Position numbers and translations under genes: made by a program. Below the pieces are notes generated by a model. The model was not told the origin of the DNA, ran no database searches, and saw nothing but the letters and a program-made list of their open reading frames with translations. 6,655 nucleotides of DNA. Source: an uncultured Flavobacteriaceae bacterium. Lineage in GTDB: Bacteria; Bacteroidota; Bacteroidia; Flavobacteriales; Flavobacteriaceae. Below are positions 1 to 6,347 of the stretch, one piece after another. Positions within the stretch are counted from its first letter, which is position 1. Every line of letters begins with the position of its first letter. The stretch covers positions 1 through 6,655 of the forward strand of contig CAJWFY010000079.1 in NCBI GenBank assembly GCA_913031655.1, in the 5' to 3' direction.

Positions 1-1094
1 TTTCTAACAAATTTAAAAATATCATTAGCTGCCAAGAGTTTTTTATTAATCAAAGTGTCAATTCCAATAGACTGAGAAAGGTTAAAATAATCCATGTTCT
101 CTACTAAGGCTATAGTTTTTTTTATTTTTTTTGACTTAGCCATTAAACAAGACATGATGTTTGTCTCAGAATTTCCTGTTGTAGCGATAAAAGCATCCAT
201 ATTATCTAAATTCTCCTCGATTAACAAATCAACATTTCTTCCATCAACATTTAAAATCATAACATTTCGAAGTTGCTCAGCTAAATAATTCGCTTTATTT
301 TTATTTTTTTCAATTAGCTTAACATTCAAACCTTTTTCGCTAAGATCTTTAGCTAACAATGATCCTACTCGACCTGCACCTAAAATCATTATATTATTAA
401 TTTCTTGTTTTACAGTTCCTATTAAATTATATAGTTCGTTTAAACCCTTCTTATTAGTAATAAAATATATTTGATCCGATTCATAAAAAACAGTATTTCC
501 TCTTGGTATAATAGTTTTTTCACTATCTACTCTTTTAAGAGCAATTGGCATAAAATGAACTCCTGGAAAAACTGAAGCTGCTTCCATTACTGTTTTACCA
601 ATAAAAGGAGCATTCTTTTCCAATTTGATTCCCATCATTTTTAATATTCCCTGTTCAAAATCATGACTAGTTGAAAATGCTGACTCATTAATTAAATGTT
701 TAATTTCTTCCGCTGCTAAGTTTTCTGGAGAAATTAGTTCATCTATTCCAATTAAATCAAAATCGATTGAATTTGAGTTTTCAAGAAATTCAACATTTGA
801 AATTCTAGCAATAGTACGTTTAGCTCCTAGTTGCTTTGCTAAAAAACAAGTGGTAAAATTTGTAGATTCTGAACTAGTAAGAGAAACAAGCAAATCAGAA
901 TTTTGAACATCAGCTTTTTTTAAAACAGTTAATGATGTAGAATCTCCTTCAATAGTTTTGATATCAAGTTTTTTTTCAGCAATGTTAATACTAGACTCAT
1001 TATTATCAATTAAGGTAATATCCTGAGACTCAATTGAGAGAAGCTTTGCTAAATGATACCCAACTTCACCAGCTCCTGCTATTATGATTTTCAT
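1..1094 (-). CDS. trkA: Trk system potassium uptake regulatory protein TrkA (partial, C-terminus beyond left edge)
   Basis: Cytoplasmic NAD(H)-binding subunit that gates the TrkH/TrkG-type potassium channel. Reading the minus strand from the ATG at 1094 gives 364 uninterrupted codons before the window ends. The protein starts MKIIIAGAGEVG, a Rossmann dinucleotide-binding loop (GAGEVG at residues 7-12) with an acidic residue, D30, after the second strand. A TrkA_C-like domain follows at about residues 140-228. A second Rossmann domain starts at IMILGAGRVG (GAGRVG at 239-244), with E262 in the matching acidic position. This RCK_N-RCK_C-RCK_N-RCK_C duplication is the normal TrkA plan. Bacterial TrkA is about 450 residues, so about 85, essentially the last RCK_C domain, lie outside the window. 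The partner trkH would be expected next, beyond the left edge, but is not seen. The start is well fixed because the Rossmann strand begins at residue 2. A candidate promoter element lies 22 bp upstream. No frameshift is seen despite long A/T runs near 115-134. Confidence 0.95.
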   Translation of the reverse strand, partial: MKIIIAGAGEVGYHLAKLLSIESQDITLIDNNESSINIAEKKLDIKTIEGDSTSLTVLKKADVQNSDLLVSLTSSESTNFTTCFLAKQLGAKRTIARISNVEFLENSNSIDFDLIGIDELISPENLAAEEIKHLINESAFSTSHDFEQGILKMMGIKLEKNAPFIGKTVMEAASVFPGVHFMPIALKRVDSEKTIIPRGNTVFYESDQIYFITNKKGLNELYNLIGTVKQEINNIMILGAGRVGSLLAKDLSEKGLNVKLIEKNKNKANYLAEQLRNVMILNVDGRNVDLLIEENLDNMDAFIATTGNSETNIMSCLMAKSKKIKKTIALVENMDYFNLSQSIGIDTLINKKLLAANDIFKFVR

Positions 1095-1116
1095 ATATAC
1101 AGCATTGAATAGAACA

Positions 1117-1124
1117 CAAATATA
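1117..1124 (-). promoter_or_regulatory. Candidate Bacteroidota -7 element (TAnnTTTG) for trkA
   Basis: Read on the minus strand these bases are TATATTTG, a full match to the Bacteroidota primary-sigma -7 consensus TAnnTTTG, ending 22 bp before the trkA ATG. No TTTG -33 element is seen at the usual spacing of about 19 bp, so this rests on the -7 match and its position only. Confidence 0.4.
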
Positions 1125-1167
1125 CTTGATTTTAAAAAATGAATATTATTATTATTCAAAAATTAAA

Positions 1168-1198
1168 TTTAAATACCAATATTTCTTTGTTAAATTTG
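1168..1198 (+). promoter_or_regulatory. Candidate Bacteroidota promoter for porT (very short leader)
   Basis: TAAATTTG at 1191-1198 fully matches the -7 consensus TAnnTTTG. TTTA at 1168-1171 is one base from the -33 consensus TTTG, and the 19-bp spacing equals that of the stronger tamL promoter. The -7 element ends only 8 bp before the porT ATG at 1207, so transcription from it would give an almost leaderless mRNA. That lowers confidence, although the site sits in the right intergenic gap. Confidence 0.35.
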
Positions 1199-1206
1199 AA
1201 AATATT

Positions 1207-1911
1207 ATGATTAAACTGTATCCTATATTTCTGTTATTTATATTTTTTTCAAATCTTCATTGTCAAAGAAATGAAACAAAAATTGAAAATCTTCAGAATT
1301 TCGATAAACAACAGCTACATTTTGGTTATTATTTAGGTTTTAATAAATATAATTATAAGCTTGATTATAAATTAAATCCCGAATATGAAACCTCTATTAA
1401 AGCTAATTCGGGACTTAACGTAGGTTTAGTAGGAGATCTAAGAATCAGCGATTACTTTAATCTTAGATTTGAGCCTGGATTAAGTACAAATAAACTAGAT
1501 ATAGTATTTAATGACAGATCTTTATTCTCAAAAGCATCCGACTCTCTAAGGTCAATAAAATCAACTTACGTTCATTTGCCTTTACTTTTAAAATTTAGTT
1601 CTAAAAGAATTAATAATTATAGACCATACATAGTAGGTGGAATTTCAACTTCAATAAATTTATCTAGTAATCAAAATAGTCCAGAAGACAATAAAAACAA
1701 TGTTTTTAGAGTAAAAGAAAACAACTTTTATTATGAATTGGGTGTTGGGATTGATTTTTATTTACAATATTTTAAGTTTTCTCCATCACTTAGAGGAGTT
1801 TTTTCTTTGAAAGACGAGTTAATCCCAGATGATGACTTGAACAGTCCATGGACTGGTAATATAAAATATTTCTCTACAAGAGGAATGTTTCTAAATTTAA
1901 CTTTTCATTAA
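1207..1911 (+). CDS. porT: Type IX secretion system outer-membrane protein PorT (SprT)
   Basis: PorT (SprT in gliding flavobacteria) is an outer-membrane beta-barrel protein needed for type IX secretion, the Bacteroidota route that exports surface adhesins and enzymes bearing C-terminal sorting domains. The protein has 234 residues, within the usual range. Residues 1-19 form a signal peptide: a lysine followed by a hydrophobic stretch ending FSNLHC, probably cut near C19/Q20. The sequence NLQNFDKQQLHFGYYLGFN (residues 28-46) is the block by which I recognise PorT. Alternating hydrophobic beta strands follow, for example at 68-93, 119-145 and 176-200, as expected for an OMP_b-brl_2 type barrel, and the chain ends MFLNLTFH. 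The frame stays open upstream to an ATG at 1084, but that start would overlap trkA and bury the signal peptide 41 residues in, so the ATG at 1207 is chosen. There is no Shine-Dalgarno sequence, as is usual in the phylum. The gene converges with the RNA methyltransferase gene, 5 bp away. Confidence 0.9.
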   Translation: MIKLYPIFLLFIFFSNLHCQRNETKIENLQNFDKQQLHFGYYLGFNKYNYKLDYKLNPEYETSIKANSGLNVGLVGDLRISDYFNLRFEPGLSTNKLDIVFNDRSLFSKASDSLRSIKSTYVHLPLLLKFSSKRINNYRPYIVGGISTSINLSSNQNSPEDNKNNVFRVKENNFYYELGVGIDFYLQYFKFSPSLRGVFSLKDELIPDDDLNSPWTGNIKYFSTRGMFLNLTFH

Positions 1912-1916
1912 TTATT

Positions 1917-2645
1917 TTAGATTTTTCTTTTTATTTCACCCAATACTATTCCAACCGAAATAGATAGGTTCAAACTTTCTGGAAAATCACTGTTTATTGA
2001 TCTTGGAATTGTTAAATTCTGATTTAACACACTTAATAACTTATCTGAAATACCATTAGCTTCGTTACCAAAAATTAGAATCCCTTTTTCAAAAGATGAT
2101 TTATTAGTATATAAAGAATCGCCGTTCAATGTCATCCCTGTTAAGTTGAGTTTGGTGTTTTTTAAATAAGAATTAAGATCTAAATAATTAATACTTATTC
2201 TAGAAAGTGAACCCATTGCAGATTGAACGACTTTGGGATTAAAACAATCCACAGAGTCATTTGAACAAATAATATCATTTACTCCAAACCACTCACAAGT
2301 TCTAATAATTGTACCTAGGTTTCCAGGATCTCTTATAGACTCTAAAGCAACAATTAATCTAGTCTCATTAATTGATTTTTGATTTGGAATTTTAAAAATC
2401 GCTAAGTGATCATCTGGACTATTAAAAAAACTTATTTTTTTTAATTCCTCGATATTAACTTCAACTTGTCTGTTGACGTCAGCAAAAAAAGAGCAATCAA
2501 TTGAAAATAATTTAATTAATTCAAATTTTGAATCTAAAAATTCAGAAATAGATTTTTTACCCTCAACTACAAAAGACTTGTTCAAAAACCTAAACTTCTT
2601 TTGCTTTAGGCTACTTATCAATTTAATGTCCTTTTTGCTAACCAT
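1917..2645 (-). CDS. TrmH/SpoU-family RNA 2'-O-ribose methyltransferase
   Basis: A SPOUT-class enzyme that transfers a methyl group from S-adenosylmethionine to a ribose 2'-OH in rRNA or tRNA. The exact target cannot be read from the sequence; relatives are often annotated as RlmB-like. It has 242 residues. Residues 1-90 resemble the L30e-like substrate-binding domain found before the catalytic domain. The three SpoU motifs are intact: motif 1 is RDPGNLGTIIRT, with N109 and R115; motif 2 is IFGNEANGIS, with N194 and E195; motif 3 is ESLNLSISVG, with S224, L225 and N226. The last two help form the trefoil-knot SAM pocket. The frame is open to an ATG at 2699, but the added 18 residues would overlap the divergent tamL, and the protein from 2645 (MVSKKDIKLISSL) begins like flavobacterial relatives as I recall them. 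It is divergent from tamL with a 35-bp gap, and its first codons contain the tamL -33 element. Confidence 0.92.
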   Translation of the reverse strand: MVSKKDIKLISSLKQKKFRFLNKSFVVEGKKSISEFLDSKFELIKLFSIDCSFFADVNRQVEVNIEELKKISFFNSPDDHLAIFKIPNQKSINETRLIVALESIRDPGNLGTIIRTCEWFGVNDIICSNDSVDCFNPKVVQSAMGSLSRISINYLDLNSYLKNTKLNLTGMTLNGDSLYTNKSSFEKGILIFGNEANGISDKLLSVLNQNLTIPRSINSDFPESLNLSISVGIVLGEIKRKI

Positions 2646-2664
2646 ATTTAAAGATGTATTTTTG
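2632..2664 (+). promoter_or_regulatory. Bacteroidota-type promoter (-33 TTTG, -7 TAnnTTTG) for tamL
   Basis: TTTTTG at 2632-2637 contains the -33 consensus TTTG, followed after 19 bp by TATTTTTG at 2657-2664, a full match to -7 TAnnTTTG. Both elements and the spacing fit the Bacteroidota primary sigma factor. The GTG start of tamL lies 16 bp after the -7 element, which leaves a leader of roughly 10 bases. The -33 part lies inside the first codons of the opposing methyltransferase gene. This is the best promoter in the window. Confidence 0.65.
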
Positions 2665-2680
2665 ATAATAATATTATTCT

Positions 2681-5194
2681 GTGAAACACAACTTAACAAA
2701 AATACTATTATTTACAATCTTTATCCCATTATTTATTGGTTGTAGTATTTCAAAAAATATTACAAACGGAAAGCTTATTCTAAAATCTAATGAATTGATA
2801 GTTAACGGAAATAAAATTCCTAAAGATTCTTTAAGGCCTCTATTAACTCAGAGTAAAAATAATTATTTTTTAGGTTTTCCATTTTCAGCATATTTAAATG
2901 AATCATCAAAAAAAAATACTGACTCTATTTTTGATTCATGGATTGAAAAATCTAATCTTAGAAAATCTAAATTAATCACCTTTTTTTCAAAAAAACAACT
3001 TCATCAAATTAAAAAATACATAAAAGATTATAATAACTGGAAAGTTAGAAATGGTGAAGAATTAGAAATAATAGACTCTGTCAAAACAGAAATATCAATA
3101 GAAAATTTAAAATCTTTTTATAAAAATAATGGATTTTTTAAATCAAAAATTCAAACCAAAACAATAATTGATAAAAAAAACAAAAGCTATGGAAAAATTA
3201 ATTATGAAATAACGTTAGGAAACCAATATTATCTTGATTCGATAAAATCAAATATTAAATCTAAAGTTATAGATTCAATTTATATTGCAAACAAGTCATC
3301 CTCATTTTTAAAAAAGAACAATCCCTTTAACACTAAAGACTTTGAATCTGAAAGAAACAGGCTAAACAAATTATTTAAAAATTCAGGCATCTATAATTTT
3401 CAAATTAGTTCAATAAACTTTGAATTAAAGGTGGATACTTCTACTGTTGATTTAAGTATTCCTGTTATAGTTAATATCATTGATAATAACCCAAAAAACA
3501 ATGAAGATAATTACATGCTCCATTTCATAAGGAAAATAAACCTATATACTAATGAAATAAATAAACTAAACGATGATGATTTAAAAAATTACATATCTAA
3601 AAATGGAATAAATATTTACTCTAATGGAAAATTAAAATATAATCCTAAAAATTTAACAAAATTAATTTCTATAAAAAAAGATAGTTTATACAGTGATTTA
3701 ATTAGGTCTAAGACCATTACTCAACTAAATAATTTTAAAAATTTTCAATACCCATCAATTAGTTTTAATTATTTAAATAATTCCAGAGATGAATTAGAAG
3801 CTAATATTCTTTTGATCCCTAAAAAGAAGTTCTCTTTAGGTTTTGGACTTGATTTAAAACATTCCAATATTGAAGATGTAGGATTAGCTTTTCAAAGTTC
3901 ATTGACAACTAGAAATGTATTCAAAGGAGGGGAAAGGTTAGAGTTTACTAGCAGAGGAACTATCGGAAAATCTTCTAATACAACGATTTCAGAATTTGGT
4001 ATAGATATTAGATTAAAATTTCCTAAATTTTTCAATCCTTTTAAATTTAAAAAATTAGAGGATCTTGAAAATAACCCAACCACGTACATAGGAATTGGGA
4101 CTTCTAAACAAACTAATATTGGTTTAGACAGACAGAGTTTTAAATTTGATGTAAATTATGATTGGACGAATAAAAATAATAAAAAAATCAATTTAGGTTT
4201 ATTAAACATTGAGTTAGTAAACAATAAAAATAGTATCAATTACTTTAATATTTATTCAAACTCTTTTAATACTATTAATTCAATAGCAATAAACAACAAT
4301 GCAAATAGTTCATATTTCAATTCATCAAATGAATTAATAATTCCAACTGGAATTGATTCATTTATAGAAACTGTTACGTCTAAAATTTTTTCGATTAGTA
4401 ATGAAGATTACTATAGAGTGTCTTACATTAATGACAGAAGAAATAGATTAACTTCTAATAATTTAATTATTGGATCAAATTTTTCTATAATTAATAACAA
4501 TAGAAAAAATATATACGATAAATACTTCTCCCAAATAAAATTTAAAGCAGAGCTGGCGGGAAGTTTGACAGATTTTATAGCTAATCAATTTAATGTTGGA
4601 ATTGATGAATTTGGTAATAATAAAATTTTAGGACTTGCATACTCTCAGTACATAAAAACTGAGTTTAGTTATGTTGATTATTGGGCTATAAGTTCAAATT
4701 CATTAATCGCTTTTAGAAGTTATTTTGGAATAGCAATTCCATTTGGTAATTCAAATAGTATTCCTTTTTCAAAATCTTTTTTTGCTGGTGGATCAAATGA
4801 CAATAGAGCATGGGAAGTCTACAGGTTAGGACCTGGAAGCAGCGGAGCAATAAGTGAATTCAATGAAGCAAATATGAAAATTGCCATGAGTATTGAATAC
4901 AGATTTAATTTAATTGGAAAGTTAGATGGAGCTTTGTTTACTGACTTTGGGAATATTTGGAATGTCTTTGATAATACTAATGACCCTAAAAGAACATTTG
5001 ACGGTCTTAAAGATTTAAATGAATTAGCTATCGGAAGTGGTCTTGGGTTAAGGTATAATTTAGGGTATTTTGTTTTAAGACTGGATATGGGCTTAAAGAC
5101 TTACAACCCAGTATTAGAGACTAAAGACAGGTGGTTAACAGATTTTAATTTTAAAAAAGCAGTATTTAACATTGGGTTGAATTATCCTTTTTAG
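2681..5194 (+). CDS. tamL: Omp85-family outer-membrane assembly lipoprotein, TamL type (BamA/TamA homologue)
   Basis: Omp85 proteins insert proteins into the outer membrane through a 16-strand barrel preceded by periplasmic POTRA domains. This 837-residue protein starts at GTG. Its first 20 residues are a signal peptide running into LFIGCS, so C21 is probably the lipidated residue. A lipid-modified TamA relative is the hallmark of the Bacteroidota TamL group; lipidation and this name are inferred. POTRA-like segments are visible at about 37-75, 136-182 (LKSFYKNNGFF is typical), 183-270 and 281-380. The barrel runs from about 384, at KKFSLGFGLDL, to the end. Barrel landmarks are GGSNDNRAW (703-711), where the Omp85 loop-6 motif VRG[FY] would sit, IEYRF (738-742), DFGNIW (755-760) and a final strand ending FNIGLNYPF, whose terminal Phe fits a BAM-recognised beta-signal. 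GTG is preferred because it gives the full lipoprotein signal peptide and lies just after a good promoter. No tamB gene is adjacent. Composition is rich in Asn, Lys, Ile and Ser, as expected for the AT-rich genome. Confidence 0.88.
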   Translation: MKHNLTKILLFTIFIPLFIGCSISKNITNGKLILKSNELIVNGNKIPKDSLRPLLTQSKNNYFLGFPFSAYLNESSKKNTDSIFDSWIEKSNLRKSKLITFFSKKQLHQIKKYIKDYNNWKVRNGEELEIIDSVKTEISIENLKSFYKNNGFFKSKIQTKTIIDKKNKSYGKINYEITLGNQYYLDSIKSNIKSKVIDSIYIANKSSSFLKKNNPFNTKDFESERNRLNKLFKNSGIYNFQISSINFELKVDTSTVDLSIPVIVNIIDNNPKNNEDNYMLHFIRKINLYTNEINKLNDDDLKNYISKNGINIYSNGKLKYNPKNLTKLISIKKDSLYSDLIRSKTITQLNNFKNFQYPSISFNYLNNSRDELEANILLIPKKKFSLGFGLDLKHSNIEDVGLAFQSSLTTRNVFKGGERLEFTSRGTIGKSSNTTISEFGIDIRLKFPKFFNPFKFKKLEDLENNPTTYIGIGTSKQTNIGLDRQSFKFDVNYDWTNKNNKKINLGLLNIELVNNKNSINYFNIYSNSFNTINSIAINNNANSSYFNSSNELIIPTGIDSFIETVTSKIFSISNEDYYRVSYINDRRNRLTSNNLIIGSNFSIINNNRKNIYDKYFSQIKFKAELAGSLTDFIANQFNVGIDEFGNNKILGLAYSQYIKTEFSYVDYWAISSNSLIAFRSYFGIAIPFGNSNSIPFSKSFFAGGSNDNRAWEVYRLGPGSSGAISEFNEANMKIAMSIEYRFNLIGKLDGALFTDFGNIWNVFDNTNDPKRTFDGLKDLNELAIGSGLGLRYNLGYFVLRLDMGLKTYNPVLETKDRWLTDFNFKKAVFNIGLNYPF
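2697..2704 (-). promoter_or_regulatory. Candidate -7 element for the RNA methyltransferase gene
   Basis: On the minus strand this reads TATTTTTG, a full TAnnTTTG match and identical to the tamL -7 element on the other strand. It ends 51 bp before the methyltransferase ATG at 2645 and lies inside the signal-peptide codons of tamL. No TTTG -33 partner is visible at about 19 bp, so support is modest. Confidence 0.3.
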
Positions 5195-5239
5195 GCTCAA
5201 TAATTCTTTTTAGTTTAGCGATTTAATAATAAAATTACT

Positions 5240-6310
5240 ATGAGTAATAAAATAAAAGGTGGAGTAGCAACTGGAGATGAGGTTCAAGAAATTTTTAAAT
5301 TAGCTAAAGAAAAAAAATTCGCTCTTCCTGCAGTTAATGTAATTGGCTCTAATACAATCAATAGCGTTCTAGAAACTGCTTCAAAATTAAATGCTCCTGT
5401 AATTATTCAATTTTCAAATGGTGGAGCAGTTTTCAACGCTGGTAAAGGGTTGTCTAATACAAATCAAAAAGGTGCAATAGCTGGTGCAATAGCTGGTGCA
5501 AAACACGTCCAAGAACTTTCATTAGCTTATGATGTTCCCGTGATTCTTCATACCGACCATGCTGCAAAAAAATTATTACCATGGATAGATGGCTTAATAG
5601 ATGCTAGCGAAAAGCATTTCAAAATAACAGGTAAATCTCTTTTTAGTTCACATATGATAGATTTATCAGAAGAGTCTTTAGAAGAAAACATAGATATATG
5701 TAAAGATTACTTAAAAAGAATGAGTAAAATCGGGATGACTTTGGAGATAGAGCTTGGAATAACAGGAGGCGAAGAAGATGGAGTAGATAATACGGATGTT
5801 GATGATTCAAAACTATATACCCAGCCTGAAGAGGTAGCTTATGCATATGAAGAATTGTCAAAAATTAGTGACAAATTCACTGTCGCTGCAGCATTTGGAA
5901 ATGTACACGGAGTGTACAAGCCAGGTAATGTTAAATTAACTCCTAAAATTTTAAAAAATTCTCAAGATTATATTTCAAAAAAGTATAATGTAGGACATAA
6001 TACTATTGATTTCGTGTTTCATGGTGGATCTGGTTCGTCAGTTGAACAAATTAGAGAAGCCATTGGATATGGGGCAATTAAAATGAATATTGATACTGAT
6101 ATGCAGTATGCATTTATGTCTGGTGCTAGAGATTATTTTAATTCAAATGAAGAGTATTTAAAAGCACAAATTGGAAATCCTGACGGTTCAGATATTCCAA
6201 ATAAAAAATATTATGATCCAAGAGTATGGCTAAGAAAAGCTGAAGAAAGTTTTATTTCTAGGTTAACTCAAGCATTTCACGATCTTAACAATGTAGACAC
6301 ACTTAACTAA
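5240..6310 (+). CDS. fbaA: Class II (zinc-dependent, type A) fructose-bisphosphate aldolase
   Basis: Cytoplasmic glycolytic and gluconeogenic enzyme that reversibly splits fructose 1,6-bisphosphate into dihydroxyacetone phosphate and glyceraldehyde 3-phosphate. The protein is 356 residues against 359 in E. coli FbaA, and all functional residues I can place sit at a constant offset of three. HTDHAAKKLLPW holds the catalytic Asp (D106) and zinc ligand H107; E171 lies in EIELGITGGEEDG, with the glutamate pair E178/E179; zinc ligands H223 (NVHGVY) and H261 (FHGGSGS) follow; NIDTD holds N283 and D285; DPR holds R328, which binds substrate phosphate. The enzyme therefore looks fully active. The ATG at 5240 gives the expected N-terminus. 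It lies 45 bp after tamL on the same strand and 37 bp before accD. The gap upstream holds only a degraded promoter-like pair (TTTT at 5188-5191 and TAGTTTAG at 5211-5218, each one base off consensus), so read-through from tamL is plausible. Confidence 0.98.
   Translation: MSNKIKGGVATGDEVQEIFKLAKEKKFALPAVNVIGSNTINSVLETASKLNAPVIIQFSNGGAVFNAGKGLSNTNQKGAIAGAIAGAKHVQELSLAYDVPVILHTDHAAKKLLPWIDGLIDASEKHFKITGKSLFSSHMIDLSEESLEENIDICKDYLKRMSKIGMTLEIELGITGGEEDGVDNTDVDDSKLYTQPEEVAYAYEELSKISDKFTVAAAFGNVHGVYKPGNVKLTPKILKNSQDYISKKYNVGHNTIDFVFHGGSGSSVEQIREAIGYGAIKMNIDTDMQYAFMSGARDYFNSNEEYLKAQIGNPDGSDIPNKKYYDPRVWLRKAEESFISRLTQAFHDLNNVDTLN
5471..5500 (+). repeat. 12-bp tandem repeat (2.5 copies) inside fbaA
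   Basis: GGTGCAATAGCT occurs twice in direct succession (5471-5482 and 5483-5494), followed by a half copy, GGTGCA. It encodes GAIAGAIAGA at residues 78-87. E. coli FbaA has a similar Gly-Ala-Ile pattern at this place, so the repeat mainly reflects a conserved helix made with identical codons and is in frame. Confidence 0.8.
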
Positions 6311-6321
6311 TTAAGGTTTAT

Positions 6322-6329
6322 TATATTTG
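6322..6329 (+). promoter_or_regulatory. Candidate Bacteroidota -7 element for accD
   Basis: TATATTTG in the short fbaA-accD gap matches TAnnTTTG fully and ends 18 bp before the accD ATG, much like the 16-bp distance at tamL. No TTTG -33 element is found at the matching distance, which would fall in the last codons of fbaA. accD may therefore have its own weak promoter as well as read-through from fbaA. Confidence 0.35.
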
Positions 6330-6347
6330 ATTTAATTATCCTTCTAT

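Noticed and set aside
115..134. Long T-runs in trkA as a possible frameshift or phase-variable tract
   Set aside because: The minus-strand frame reads through cleanly as SKKIKKTIAL, matching the expected TrkA sequence; no interruption is present.
94..288. Small plus-strand open frame of 64 codons with a hydrophobic start
   Set aside because: It lies antisense within the well-supported trkA gene and has no independent homology or upstream signal that I can see.
1084..1206. Upstream in-frame extension of porT by 41 residues
   Set aside because: It would overlap the start of trkA and place the obvious signal peptide internally; the ATG at 1207 gives a normal PorT N-terminus.
2646..2699. Upstream extension of the RNA methyltransferase by 18 residues
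   Set aside because: It overlaps the divergent tamL start and adds residues without family similarity; MVSKKDIKL is the natural N-terminus.
2473..2745. Plus-strand open frame of 90 codons with a hydrophobic segment
   Set aside because: It is the complement of the methyltransferase N-terminal region and the out-of-frame head of tamL; its apparent membrane segment comes from AT-rich codons.
3892..4089. Minus-strand 65-codon open frame
   Set aside because: It is an antisense shadow inside the tamL barrel region with no supporting signal.
5188..5218. Possible promoter for fbaA (TTTT, 19 bp, TAGTTTAG)
   Set aside because: Both elements deviate from consensus by one base and such near-matches are common in DNA this AT-rich; not strong enough to list.
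5643..5861. Minus-strand 72-codon open frame rich in Leu and His
   Set aside because: It is an antisense shadow of the strongly conserved zinc-site region of fbaA.
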